A DNA stretch of 64,000 bases, taken from positions 558,001 through 622,000 of the forward strand of contig JAZIHH010000020.1 of the NCBI GenBank assembly GCA_036678685.1, in the 5' to 3' direction. The notes under the pieces were generated by a model. It worked only from the letters and a program-made list of their open reading frames with translations, did not search any database and was not told the origin of the DNA. Both the position numbers and the translations under genes were made by a program. Below are positions 42,527 to 51,183 of this stretch, in pieces (the stretch's first letter is position 1; each line of letters opens with the position of its first letter). This DNA is from JAZIHH01 sp036678685 (lineage in GTDB: Bacteria > Bacillota > UBA4882 > UBA10575).

Positions 42527-45274
42527 ATGAGGGATTATTCGCAAACATCGCCGGAAGAGACTTTACGGTTACTCGCCACAAATCCGGAAAAGGGTCTTTC
42601 CGCTGCCGTGGTTGCGGCCAGGCTTAAGGAGTACGGCCGGAACGAATTGAAGGAGAAAAGGCGGCAAACGGTTTGGGAGATGTTCCTCTCCCAATTCCGG
42701 GAGTTCTTGATCCTGCTGCTTTTGGGTGCGGCCTTAATCTCGGTTCTTTTGGGAGAAGCTACGGATGCCGTGGTCATTTTTCTTATCGTTTTCATCAATG
42801 CCATCTTCGGCGTTGTCCAGGAGTTTAAGGCCGAGAAGGCCCTGGAGGCGTTGCAGACCCTTTCGGCGCCGAAAGCAAAGGTCTGGCGGGAGGGGACCGT
42901 GAGCGAGATTCCCGCCGCTGAACTGGTCCCTGGAGACTTGATTTTACTGGAGGCCGGTGATTTTATCCCTGCTGATGCCCGTCTCTTGGAAACGGCGGAG
43001 TTTCGAACGGATGAGTCGGCCCTGACCGGTGAATCGGTGCCCGTGGAGAAAGACGCGGACGACCTCCCCGCAACCCCGCAACCCCTGGCGGAACGGAAGA
43101 ACATGGTCTATATGGGGACCATTGCCGTGGCCGGGCGGGCGCGGGCGGTGGTTACCGCCACCGGGATGGAGACGGAGATCGGCAAAATTGCCGGGATGAT
43201 CCAGGAAGCAAGGACCGAAATGACCCCCTTGCAGAAAAAACTGAAGGTTTTCGGGCAGCAGTTGGGTCTTCTCGTTATCCTCATCTGCATAGGCATCTTT
43301 GTTATAGGGCTTCTCCGGGGGCATGAACCGTTCGGCATGTTTATGACCGCCGTCACTCTGGCGGTGGCCGCGGTTCCGGAAGGACTGCCGGCGATTGTCA
43401 CCATTGTTCTGGCTTTGGGGGTACAAAGAATGGCCGCGCGGAATGCGATCATTAGACGGCTCTCCGCGGTGGAAGCCTTGGGCGCCGCCACCGTGATCTG
43501 TACGGATAAAACCGGAACTCTTACCCAGAACCGGATGACAGTGCAGGCGGCCGTGGTGGACGGCGCCGCTTACACGGTCACCGGCGAGAGCCTGGGTGAC
43601 CGGGGTGAGTTTCTCCGGGAAGAAACGGAGGTCAACCCGTTGACCGAGCCGCGCCTGGGGATGCTCCTCTTGACCGGGCTTTTATGTAACGATGCCCGGC
43701 TGACCGGGGAGGGGGAAGAAAGGAGAGCGATTGGGGATCCAACGGAAACCGCGCTGTTGGTGGCTGCGGCCAAAGGCGGCCTCTTCCAGGAGCAATTGGT
43801 GGCGGAATTGCCGCGTCTCAAAGAGTATCCCTTTGATTCGACGCGAAAAAGGATGAGTACCATCCACCGGGGAAAACTGCCTTTTTCCGTACCGGGACTC
43901 CCGGCGGAAGGCCTTTGGGTCTTTACCAAAGGCGCCCCGGACGTGCTGCTGAAAAAGTGCCGCCAATATCTGGGGCAAAACGGCATAGAAGAGCTGACAC
44001 CGGCGGTAAGCGAGAAGTTTGCCGGCCTCAACCGGGAACTGGCCAATAAAGCCCTGCGCGTGCTGGGACTGGCCTTCCGGCCGTTCCGGGAGGGAGAAAC
44101 CGGCGAAGTGGAGGACGTGGAAAACGGTCTGATCTTCCTGGGCTTTTTGGGGATGATCGACCCGCCGCGGCCGGAAGCCCGTCCCGCCATCGAACTTTGC
44201 CGGAAGGCGGGGATCAAGATTAAGATGATCACCGGCGACCACCGGGATACCGCCGGGGCGATTGCGGCCGCCTTGGGGCTCCTTACCCCCGGGCGCGAAG
44301 AAGAACAGGTCATAACCGGCGAAGAGATGGACCGGTTAAGTGAGGAAGAATTGGCGGCAAGGGTGGGGGAGATTGCCGTCTTTGCCCGGGTTACACCCGC
44401 CCACAAGGTCCAGATCCTGGAGGCCCTGAAAGCCAACGGGGAGATTGTCGCCATGACCGGGGACGGGGTGAACGATGCTCCCGCCCTGAAGAAGGCCGAC
44501 ATTGGGACCGCCATGGGCCGTACCGGTACGGATGTGGCCAAACAGGCGTCGGACATGGTTCTGGCCGATGACAACTTTGCCACCATCGTCCGGGCGGTGG
44601 AGGAAGGCCGGATCATCTTTGAAAACATCAAAAAGGCCATTTACTTCCTTCTCTCCTGTAACCTGGGCGAGGTGATTACCATTTTGGCCTCGGTTCTTCT
44701 GGGCTGGCCGGTACCGCTTATCCCCATCCAGATCCTCTGGGTCAACCTGGTGACCGACAGTTTTCCCGCGCTGGCCCTCGGAGTTGAACCGGCCGAAAAG
44801 GAGATCATGAACCGGCCGCCGCGGCCGCCGCAGGAAGGAATCTTCACCTCCGGGGTCCGGAGGACCTTGTCGGTGTTCGGTCTTTACATCGGCCTTATTA
44901 CCCTGGCCGCTTTCAGTATCGGCCGGCAGGAATCGGTACTTAAAGGGCAGAGCATGGCCTTTATTACCCTGAGCCTCTGCCAGTTGGTGCATGTCTTTAA
45001 CTTCCGTTCCCTACGCGAATCCATTTTCCAACGGGGCTTTTTGGGGAATAAACACCTGCTCCTGGCGATCCTGGCGGCCGGTTTGTTACAGGCGTCCGTG
45101 CTCTTCCTTCCGTTCCTGCGGGAGATCTTTAGAATTGTGGACCTTACCGCCGCCGACTGGTGGTCCATTTCCGGCTTGGTCCTTTCCCCGCTTGTTTTGG
45201 GGGAAATATGGAAAGGACTTGTCTTCCGCCGTCGCGGGGTAAAGCTTGTTTCCCGTTCATGGCAGGGAGAATGA
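42527..45274 (+). CDS. P-type cation ATPase (type IIA), probable Mn2+ (or Ca2+) exporter
   Basis: The 915-residue pump has a cation-ATPase N domain, actuator with TGES (ALTGESVPVEK), TM4 motif VPEGLP (Pro284-Glu285), phosphorylation site Asp327 in DKTGTLTQNR, hinge GDGVNDAPALK, and C-terminal membrane segments. TM5 has SCNLGEV and TM6 VNLVTDSFPA, keeping the Asn, Glu, Thr and Asp ligands known from SERCA-type Ca2+ pumps. By sequence alone Ca2+ would be predicted. The upstream manganese riboswitch argues for Mn2+ efflux, as for yoaB-type pumps. AAAGGAGAGG precedes the ATG by about ten bases. Transcription should rise when Mn2+ is high. Confidence 0.93.
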   Translation: MRDYSQTSPEETLRLLATNPEKGLSAAVVAARLKEYGRNELKEKRRQTVWEMFLSQFREFLILLLLGAALISVLLGEATDAVVIFLIVFINAIFGVVQEFKAEKALEALQTLSAPKAKVWREGTVSEIPAAELVPGDLILLEAGDFIPADARLLETAEFRTDESALTGESVPVEKDADDLPATPQPLAERKNMVYMGTIAVAGRARAVVTATGMETEIGKIAGMIQEARTEMTPLQKKLKVFGQQLGLLVILICIGIFVIGLLRGHEPFGMFMTAVTLAVAAVPEGLPAIVTIVLALGVQRMAARNAIIRRLSAVEALGAATVICTDKTGTLTQNRMTVQAAVVDGAAYTVTGESLGDRGEFLREETEVNPLTEPRLGMLLLTGLLCNDARLTGEGEERRAIGDPTETALLVAAAKGGLFQEQLVAELPRLKEYPFDSTRKRMSTIHRGKLPFSVPGLPAEGLWVFTKGAPDVLLKKCRQYLGQNGIEELTPAVSEKFAGLNRELANKALRVLGLAFRPFREGETGEVEDVENGLIFLGFLGMIDPPRPEARPAIELCRKAGIKIKMITGDHRDTAGAIAAALGLLTPGREEEQVITGEEMDRLSEEELAARVGEIAVFARVTPAHKVQILEALKANGEIVAMTGDGVNDAPALKKADIGTAMGRTGTDVAKQASDMVLADDNFATIVRAVEEGRIIFENIKKAIYFLLSCNLGEVITILASVLLGWPVPLIPIQILWVNLVTDSFPALALGVEPAEKEIMNRPPRPPQEGIFTSGVRRTLSVFGLYIGLITLAAFSIGRQESVLKGQSMAFITLSLCQLVHVFNFRSLRESIFQRGFLGNKHLLLAILAAGLLQASVLFLPFLREIFRIVDLTAADWWSISGLVLSPLVLGEIWKGLVFRRRGVKLVSRSWQGE

Positions 45275-45404
45275 AAGGCCCTTGCGCGGCGGGGAAACCC
45301 CGCCGGGGAGACGGAGAAACCGGCAGGTGCGTGCCTTCGCCGGATCTGTTGCAAAGATAAAGCGGGTTATGATATAGTTATTACAGCTGAAGCATTACGG
45401 AACT

Positions 45405-45450
45405 GGTAGGAAGAAAGCTCACCCGGTACCGGGTAAGCCTTCTTCCTACC
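45405..45450. repeat. Long near-perfect hairpin
   Basis: GGTAGGAAGAA at 45405-45415 pairs with TTCTTCCTACC at 45440-45450, and the inner ACCCGGT/ACCGGGT arms pair to a continuous 46-base foldback with only two mismatches. There is no T run after it. It lies 27 bases after a promoter-like -10 box, so it could begin a structured leader or small RNA. Confidence 0.6.
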
Positions 45451-45605
45451 TGCGGAGTATGGGATGGCTCCGGAGTATTTTGGTTTTACCCCTGGTTAAA
45501 ACCCCCCTCCCAACAATAAAAGGAGTAAAATCAGGATTAGAAAAGGAAATAAACTGTCACGGCGAAAAGCAGACCCTTCCATGGTTAAACTCCTCCCTTT
45601 TCTAT

Positions 45606-45626
45606 GGGGGACAGGTTTTTTGTCCC
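45606..45626. repeat. REP-like palindrome
   Basis: GGGGGACAGGTTTTTTGTCCC contains a GGGACA/TGTCCC stem. Similar GGGGGACAGGTTTTTTGTCCC elements are scattered in many Firmicutes genomes; only one copy is visible here. Confidence 0.4.
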
Positions 45627-45745
45627 TACGTTATTATAGAATATGTTTTTGCGCAGGAATTGGGAACCGGATTTGGTAGTATAAAGAATATGCAGTGCTG
45701 ACAAATTGTCCCTTCTTACTTCATCCTTCTAAAGGTGGTGAGAAA

Positions 45746-46309
45746 ATGCTTCTTCTAATGCTCAAATCCTATTTTGTCGGCTCGATCCCCTTTGCTTTCA
45801 TCTTTACCCGCCTGGCCCGGAAATTGGATATTAGAAAGATCGGTTCCCGTAATGTCGGAACAACCAATGTCTTCAAACAGGTCGGTCCCCTGCCCGCTTT
45901 TTTAACAGCGCTCGGCGACGGCTGCAAAGGCCTTATTGCCGTGATGCTTGGCAGTGCGGTCGGCAGCGGGGGGGAACTGATTGCCCTACTGGTGGCGGTT
46001 ATCGGGCATAACTGGCCGATATGGTTGAAGTTTCATGGGGGAGGCGGGCTGGCCACCTTAATTGGAGGAATGCTCTTTATTACCGAATGGTGGGTTGTCC
46101 CCTCGTTACTCCTTCTTTGGGGACTGATTTATTTAATAATCAGAGAATATAAACGCAGCGTTTTGGTAACTTGTTCGCTCCTCCCCTTTGTGCTGGGGTG
46201 GATTCATTCTTCCTGGAAATCTTTTCTCTTCGGTCTGGGCGCCGGATTTTTACTGGGCGTGAAAAACCTGAAGAGCCTCCTGGCGGAAACCGCCGGTAAA
46301 ACCGCTTAA
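45746..46309 (+). CDS. PlsY-like glycerol-3-phosphate acyltransferase, divergent
   Basis: ATG 45746 follows AAAGGTGGTGAG. The 187-residue polytopic protein has PlsY motif 1 (GSIPFAFIFTRL to GSRNVGTTNVFKQVG) and motif 2 (LGDGCKG), and motif 3 begins correctly (GHNWPIWLKF) but reads HGGGGLAT where PlsY has KGGKGVAT. PlsY acylates glycerol-3-phosphate from acyl-phosphate to start phospholipid synthesis. The loss of two conserved Lys positions raises doubt about activity; it may be a paralogue with altered substrate. It shares its stop TTAA with the convergent SpoIID gene. Confidence 0.8.
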   Translation: MLLLMLKSYFVGSIPFAFIFTRLARKLDIRKIGSRNVGTTNVFKQVGPLPAFLTALGDGCKGLIAVMLGSAVGSGGELIALLVAVIGHNWPIWLKFHGGGGLATLIGGMLFITEWWVVPSLLLLWGLIYLIIREYKRSVLVTCSLLPFVLGWIHSSWKSFLFGLGAGFLLGVKNLKSLLAETAGKTA

Positions 46310-48402
46310 TACTTGGTGGTCAGGACTGCGCCGGGGTAATAATGGTTCAGGATTTCCCGGCAGGAATAGCCGGCCGCGGCCATGCCGGCGGCCCCGCTTT
46401 GACACATTCCGACCCCGTGTCCCCAACCGCCGCCGGTGAAGAGGAAAAATTCCGGCAACCCGTCCGCTCCGATTTTGGGTTCGACAATAAAGAGGTTACT
46501 GCGTAACCCTCCCAGCCGGGAGCGGATTTGGTCGCCGCTGACACTGTATTCACCGGCGGTTCCTTTAACAAGGACCTTTTTCACCCGTCCGCTCGGCCCC
46601 CGGCCGGCGGTGGTGATTGAGAGAATGCGCCCCAGCTTTTCCCCTTGCCCCAGCAGGGCCTCCAACTCCTCCCGGGGCATCCACAAACGCCACCGGTAGG
46701 CGGCCCGCCCCGAGTAACTCGGGTGCGAGCTGTGCGTAGGGAGACGGCTGTTAAGCCAGGCCGCCAATTCGGCAGGAGCCATATATCCCCCGGCTATTTC
46801 CGGGGGCAGATTTTTATCCGGAACCGCCTGCAGATAGGGATGGTCGAAATTCCAGACCTCGCGGCTGCTTTCCGTAAAGCCCGCCGAATTTGCCGAGTAA
46901 ACAGCAGAGATCGGCCGGCCGTTGTAGGTCAGGATTTGTCCTCGCGTGGCGTCCACCGCCGCCCGGGTGGCCGATGTTTCGCTCTTTACTCCCGGGTAAG
47001 CCGCGGAGAGCACGGAGGAGAGCAAATCAAACCCGCGGGAGGCATACCGGCCCATATTGGCAAAAGTATAGGTGCGTGCGGCTACCGCCTGGGCTTCAAG
47101 GGCGGCGGCCGGCCAGGACGCAGGCATTTCCGCCGGGACAACCGAGTAAAGGTATTCTTCCACATTTAACCGGTTGACCACGGTCAGTCCGCACGCCCGC
47201 GGTAAAAACTCCAACTGGCCGCGGTAGATCCGGTCTTCCCGTCCGGCCCAGAAATATCCGCGGCCAAATTCGATGTTAAAAACGGCGCTGGTGGCGGCGG
47301 GATTTTCGTAAGAAAGAACCAACGGTCCGGCGGCTTTTACGAGTAAAGAGCCATCAGCCTCCTTTAAAACTTCCACCCCTCCGTCAACCTGCCGGAAATG
47401 GAGGATTGTCTGGGGGGGACCACTGGCCAGAAGCCGGTCATTTTGGGTGAGGCGGAAAGAATCACCGGTTTTCACCTGTACCTCACGGATTGCTTCCGCC
47501 AAGCCAATGCGGACCTCAGCGATGCCTTCCCGGGCGGGGGCGGGTTCCACCGCCGGGGGAGTCATCGCTTCCCGCCGCTGCCGTTCTTCCTGACGGCGCT
47601 CTTGTACCAGGTACGGGTGGCTTCTTTCCAGGGCTTGTCGTTCTTCTTTTATCTTTTGGTTCCAGGGGAGACTGGCTTCCGCCCTTTGCAACAGATTGTA
47701 AGCGGTGCTAAACTCATCCAGTTGCAGATAGCTGACGGCCAGGGGATAAAAAGCCATCGTCATATTGGATTCCTGTGATAAAGCCCGTTGGTAAGAGGCC
47801 CGGGCTTTTTCGTAATCAGCAAGGTCAAAGTAGAGTTGCCCCAGGAAATAATAGGCCATGGGTTGATAGGGCTCCAGAGCCAGTGATTTTTCCAGGGCTT
47901 CAACGGCTGTTTTTTCCCGGTGAAGATCTTTCAGGATCAAACCCTGCCAGAAGAGGGTTTCCGCTGTCTCGGGCAGCAACCGGGTATGTTCTAAAGCCTG
48001 CCGGGCTTTTCCGGCCAGATAAGCGGTGACCGTGTAGGCCAGCGAATATTCGGTCTTGGCGGGATGTTCTTTTACCAGGACGGCCAAATGTTCCAGGGCT
48101 TCGGCAAATTCTCCGGTCTCCCGGAGCAGGAGGACCAGGTTGAAACGGGTCTTTTCACAGGCGGGATAAGTACGGACCAGTTGTCTAAATTTGGCCAGAC
48201 TCCCCTGGAGATCGCCCTGATAATAGAGGCTGACGGCGGCAGAAAACTCTTCCTCTTTCCCTCCGCCGGTTGTACCTTCCCGGCCGGTGATTACGTTGAG
48301 AGGGGATAAAAACAGGACAAGGGAAAAGAGAAATAACAAGATAAAAACTTTCCTTGGAAGCGCCCAGCGGCGGAGAAGGTTATCCGGTAAAACAAGCCGC
48401 AT
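46306..48402 (-). CDS. TPR protein with C-terminal SpoIID/LytB amidase-enhancer domain
   Basis: ATG 48402 follows GGAGG by seven bases. The 698-residue protein has a signal anchor (about 17-36), a TPR array (about 45-260; AMAYYFLGQLYFDLADYEKARASYQRAL pattern), a charged linker, and a SpoIID domain (about 400-698) with VVPAEMPASWPAAALEAQAVAARTY in outline, YSANSAG and GGWGHGVGMCQSGA. SpoIID-type proteins are lytic transglycosylases or enhancers of amidases that act on denuded peptidoglycan. The TPR fusion is not the classical SpoIID layout (about 340 residues), so a vegetative envelope role is possible. It has its own strong promoter. Confidence 0.9.
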   Translation of the reverse strand: MRLVLPDNLLRRWALPRKVFILLFLFSLVLFLSPLNVITGREGTTGGGKEEEFSAAVSLYYQGDLQGSLAKFRQLVRTYPACEKTRFNLVLLLRETGEFAEALEHLAVLVKEHPAKTEYSLAYTVTAYLAGKARQALEHTRLLPETAETLFWQGLILKDLHREKTAVEALEKSLALEPYQPMAYYFLGQLYFDLADYEKARASYQRALSQESNMTMAFYPLAVSYLQLDEFSTAYNLLQRAEASLPWNQKIKEERQALERSHPYLVQERRQEERQRREAMTPPAVEPAPAREGIAEVRIGLAEAIREVQVKTGDSFRLTQNDRLLASGPPQTILHFRQVDGGVEVLKEADGSLLVKAAGPLVLSYENPAATSAVFNIEFGRGYFWAGREDRIYRGQLEFLPRACGLTVVNRLNVEEYLYSVVPAEMPASWPAAALEAQAVAARTYTFANMGRYASRGFDLLSSVLSAAYPGVKSETSATRAAVDATRGQILTYNGRPISAVYSANSAGFTESSREVWNFDHPYLQAVPDKNLPPEIAGGYMAPAELAAWLNSRLPTHSSHPSYSGRAAYRWRLWMPREELEALLGQGEKLGRILSITTAGRGPSGRVKKVLVKGTAGEYSVSGDQIRSRLGGLRSNLFIVEPKIGADGLPEFFLFTGGGWGHGVGMCQSGAAGMAAAGYSCREILNHYYPGAVLTTKY

Positions 48403-48504
48403 GAAGAGTCCTCCTATGATCAATACGATAAATAAGATTCCGGTTTGGCCGGTGCCGGAAAAATCATGAAAAAAGCCTGTTAAATGCCGATATGTGATAA
48501 ATTT

Positions 48505-48533
48505 ATTCTATTAGTATTTTTCCGGAATGTCAA
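48505..48533 (-). promoter_or_regulatory. Sigma-A-type promoter of the TPR-SpoIID gene
   Basis: On the minus strand a perfect TTGACA (48533-48528) is followed after 17 bases by TAGAAT (48510-48505), about 100 bases before the start codon. Confidence 0.8.
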
Positions 48534-48569
48534 TGTCTAACTCTTACCATTCAGAAAGCAACAAAAGAT

Positions 48570-48603
48570 GACGGAGTTATCCCGGTTGTGACCGGTCTCC
48601 GTC
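48570..48603 (-). terminator. Hairpin downstream of the GNAT-like gene
   Basis: GACGGAG/CTCCGTC outer and CCGGT/ACCGG inner stems form a compact hairpin. On the minus strand it is followed by ATCTTTTGTTG, a weak T tract. Confidence 0.5.
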
Positions 48604-48727
48604 AGGTTTGGCGGGTATTACTGGTTTTTGCTTGGGCGGGAGTAAAAAACCCAACGAAAAGAGGATTGCCTAAAGAGAGGAGAAGAGAAGCAGGAAAAGT
48701 CAAAGATTTGTGGGGGCGTATCCTGTA

Positions 48728-49846
48728 TTACAGGTCTTTTTGGTAAATCCGGTAGATCCGGTATAGTTTTCCGCCGACTCTTTCCACATTGCGGATGGAT
48801 TCTTTATTAATTTCGGCAATGGTCGAACCCTCGCCGAAGAGGTAACCCTTTTTTTGGGCTTCCAGCATTAACTGGTGGTAGATAGCGCTGTTGACCGCCT
48901 TGTTCCGGAACTTCGGGACGACAAACTGCATGAAGATGCGGATGCCGGTGATTTTTCTTTTGTACCACAGGAATTTAAGGAAGCCGAAGGGGAACAAACG
49001 TCCGTTCAGCTTCTTTAGCACTTGAAAATAATCGGGAAGAGCAACCACAAAACCGATGGGTTCCTCCCCGGAGCGGGCGATATAAACCAAATCCTCGTCC
49101 ATGAATCTGATGAGGGAAGCCATTTCCTTTTCGATCTCCTCCAGGGAAGGCGGGGCCAGGTGTTCCCAGCTGTCAGGCATCGCCAAGTCAAGGATTTTTT
49201 TTATGTCTTCCGCTTCCCGGCGGAAATTTTTCCGGTCAAAACGGTCGATGCGGAAGTTATATTTTTTCATGGCGTAGGCCACCACCCGTCCGTACCTGGC
49301 CACGTCCATCTCCTCTGCTTTCAAGTAATAGGCGAAGAGGTCCAGATATTTTTGGAACCCGAATTCCGCAAAGAAGTCCTGGTAATAAGGGGGGTTGTAC
49401 GAGTTCATCAACACGGGCGGCCCGTCGAAACCTTTGATCAAAATGCCCCGGTAATCGTCACCGTTGGTAGGGGAGACAGGTCCCACCATGGTGGCGATCC
49501 CTCTTTCTTGCAGCCAGCCGGCGGCCGCCTGAAAAAGGGAGAAGGCTACGTCTTTATTGTTTACCGACTCAAAAAGGCTGATGTAACCCTCGTTTTTGTT
49601 CTTTTTCTCATTTAATTTGGTATTGATCCCGGCCATAATCCGGCCGACAACTTTCTCGCCGGAAAAAGCCAGGAAAAAAGTGTGGGGTCCGGCCGCCAAC
49701 AGGGGATTGTTTTTTCCCCGCAGGCTATGAAACTGTTGCCTCCGGAGCGGCGGGACCCAGTACTTGTCATCCTTATAAAGCTCCCACGGCAGGTCGATGA
49801 ATTTCTTTAAATCTTTTTTTTCTTTGACTTCGTGGATGCTAATCAT
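48728..49846 (-). CDS. GNAT-like acyltransferase family protein (YghO-like)
   Basis: The 372-residue protein has the pattern of the YghO family: LPWELYKDDKYWVPPL near the start, a first GNAT-like half (FFLAFSGEKVVGRIMAGIN), GPVSPTNGDDYRGILIKGFDG in outline, NSYNPPYYQDFF, and a second half with IGFVVALPDYFQVL and a C-terminal NKESIRNVERVGGKLYRIYRIY. Members are predicted tandem N-acetyltransferase folds without established substrates. It has a good GAGGGG site before the ATG and appears monocistronic or paired with the DUF819 gene upstream (35 bases away, same strand). Confidence 0.8.
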   Translation of the reverse strand: MISIHEVKEKKDLKKFIDLPWELYKDDKYWVPPLRRQQFHSLRGKNNPLLAAGPHTFFLAFSGEKVVGRIMAGINTKLNEKKNKNEGYISLFESVNNKDVAFSLFQAAAGWLQERGIATMVGPVSPTNGDDYRGILIKGFDGPPVLMNSYNPPYYQDFFAEFGFQKYLDLFAYYLKAEEMDVARYGRVVAYAMKKYNFRIDRFDRKNFRREAEDIKKILDLAMPDSWEHLAPPSLEEIEKEMASLIRFMDEDLVYIARSGEEPIGFVVALPDYFQVLKKLNGRLFPFGFLKFLWYKRKITGIRIFMQFVVPKFRNKAVNSAIYHQLMLEAQKKGYLFGEGSTIAEINKESIRNVERVGGKLYRIYRIYQKDL

Positions 49847-49881
49847 TTTTCTACCCCTCTGTCAACTTGGTGGAGAAAAAA

Positions 49882-50970
49882 TTAAGAAAAGATGGCCCTT
49901 AAAAGCCAGGCGAGGCCAAATCCCAGGTAATTGCCGAGGGCATAGCCAACAAGCCCGCAGGTTAAACCGGAAACAATTACTTCCCGGTTGTTGATCGCTT
50001 CGGCCACCGGTCCTATAAAAGCCGGCCCGAAAATGCCTGCCGTTGAGGTGATAATCGTGGTGTCCGTATCAATACGGAAGATGAAAGCCAGCAATAAATG
50101 GAAGATGATGGCCAGGGTCATTACAAAAGCCGTATAAAAAAAGATTAGGGAAACGGAAGAGAAGAATTCACGGATATCAACAGTCATCCCAATGGCCAGG
50201 GAAAAAATAAGGATTAGATACTGGCCGATTTCGTAAGTGCCTTTAGTATGGCGGATTTTTTTGATAAAAGAAGCGCCAACCCCCAGGGTGGTAATGACCA
50301 GCATCACCAGGCTGACGTTCAGCTCCTCGGTGAAAAGCAGGGAAACTCCGGCACTGATGGCCACGATGAGCAGCGCCAGGAAAAAAAGGGCGATCAGGGT
50401 TAAGAAGCGCGGTTTTTCGCCGGCCGGGGCCGCGTAGGGTAAGGCGGTAACCGGCGCCTGGAACGGGGGGAGAAATTTACTGTAAAGCCATTTCGCTCCG
50501 GAAAGCAAAAAGAGGAAATACGCCCCACCCATAATGACATCGGAAGTATTGGCCAGAATAAGGGTTTCCTTTTGTACTTCAAGCCCCATGCCGATGGCCA
50601 TCAGGTTGGGGGTGCCGCCCACATAAACGCCGACCAGCATACCGGATAATTTCCAAAACTCATCGAAGTAAGGAGAAAAAAGAAGTCCGCCCAGAAAAGA
50701 ACTGGCCAGGACACCAATGATAACAAAGACAAAGGAAATAACAGTTTTCTTGGCCAAACCCACCCACCGGACAAAATCCGTGGAAAAAAGGATGAGCGGT
50801 ATGGCCAGAGGTACGGCAAATTCGGAAACAGTCATGGCCAAATTTTTATCAACCGGGAGAAAAGGAATATTACCAGCGACAATACCCAGGATGTAACATA
50901 AAAGAATGGGACTGAGAAAATTCAGTTTTTTCGAACAACTGTTTAGCTTCAGGGTCAGGTAGGGGATCAA
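49882..50970 (-). CDS. DUF819 family integral membrane protein
   Basis: The 362-residue protein has about ten membrane segments and the DUF819 (YjcL) hallmarks: ILLCYILGIVAGNI, GMLVGVYVGGTPNLMAIG and the C-terminal STAGIFGPAFIGPVAEAINNRE stretch in outline. Function is not established; the fold resembles sodium-dependent transporters such as the bile-acid/gluconate type. The start is uncertain: TTG 50970 is the only usable codon after an in-frame stop, and no good ribosome site is seen. It probably shares a transcript with the GNAT-like gene. Confidence 0.85.
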   Translation of the reverse strand: MIPYLTLKLNSCSKKLNFLSPILLCYILGIVAGNIPFLPVDKNLAMTVSEFAVPLAIPLILFSTDFVRWVGLAKKTVISFVFVIIGVLASSFLGGLLFSPYFDEFWKLSGMLVGVYVGGTPNLMAIGMGLEVQKETLILANTSDVIMGGAYFLFLLSGAKWLYSKFLPPFQAPVTALPYAAPAGEKPRFLTLIALFFLALLIVAISAGVSLLFTEELNVSLVMLVITTLGVGASFIKKIRHTKGTYEIGQYLILIFSLAIGMTVDIREFFSSVSLIFFYTAFVMTLAIIFHLLLAFIFRIDTDTTIITSTAGIFGPAFIGPVAEAINNREVIVSGLTCGLVGYALGNYLGFGLAWLLRAIFS

Positions 50971-51183
50971 GTCCAGATTATAAAAATGATCTGTAAAATA
51001 GACAAACTACCAACTCTTTTCTTTTTAAATTGTTACATTCATAAGTATATTTAATTTTACAATAAATGCCCGTACAATGCAAGTTTAAAAAATCAAGGCA
51101 GCGGCAGCGAGGGCCGGATTGTGGCCGGCTGAAGACCAGTAAAGGAGGCTGGTCTGTCCATAGCCGTCACAGGTATTCTACTC

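Larger units (their letters stand above)
45275..45745. other. Structured intergenic region ahead of plsY
   Basis: No convincing gene. It holds a promoter match TTGCAA (45349-45354), 18 bases, TATAGT (45373-45378); a long hairpin at 45405-45450; a 7-bp hairpin GGTTTTA/TAAAACC (45482-45503); and a palindrome GGGACA/TGTCCC (45608-45626). An 80-codon open frame (45459-45701) lacks a ribosome site and looks random. Confidence 0.5.
48403..48727. other. Intergenic region with promoter and terminator only
   Basis: No gene is visible. It contains the promoter of the leftward TPR-SpoIID gene (48505-48533) and the hairpin after the GNAT-like gene (48570-48603). Confidence 0.6.

Noticed and set aside
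43570..44640. Long open frame on the minus strand inside the P-type ATPase gene
   Set aside because: Its Ser/Arg/Pro-rich composition is a shadow of the GC-rich coding strand; no domain or ribosome site is visible.
45459..45701. 80-codon plus-strand frame before plsY
   Set aside because: No ribosome site; it spans the REP-like palindrome and hairpins and overlaps the region just ahead of plsY.
51133..51155. AGACCAG/CTGGTCT hairpin downstream of the beta-helix gene as a terminator
   Set aside because: The stem is only 7 bp with a nine-base loop and no T run on either strand.
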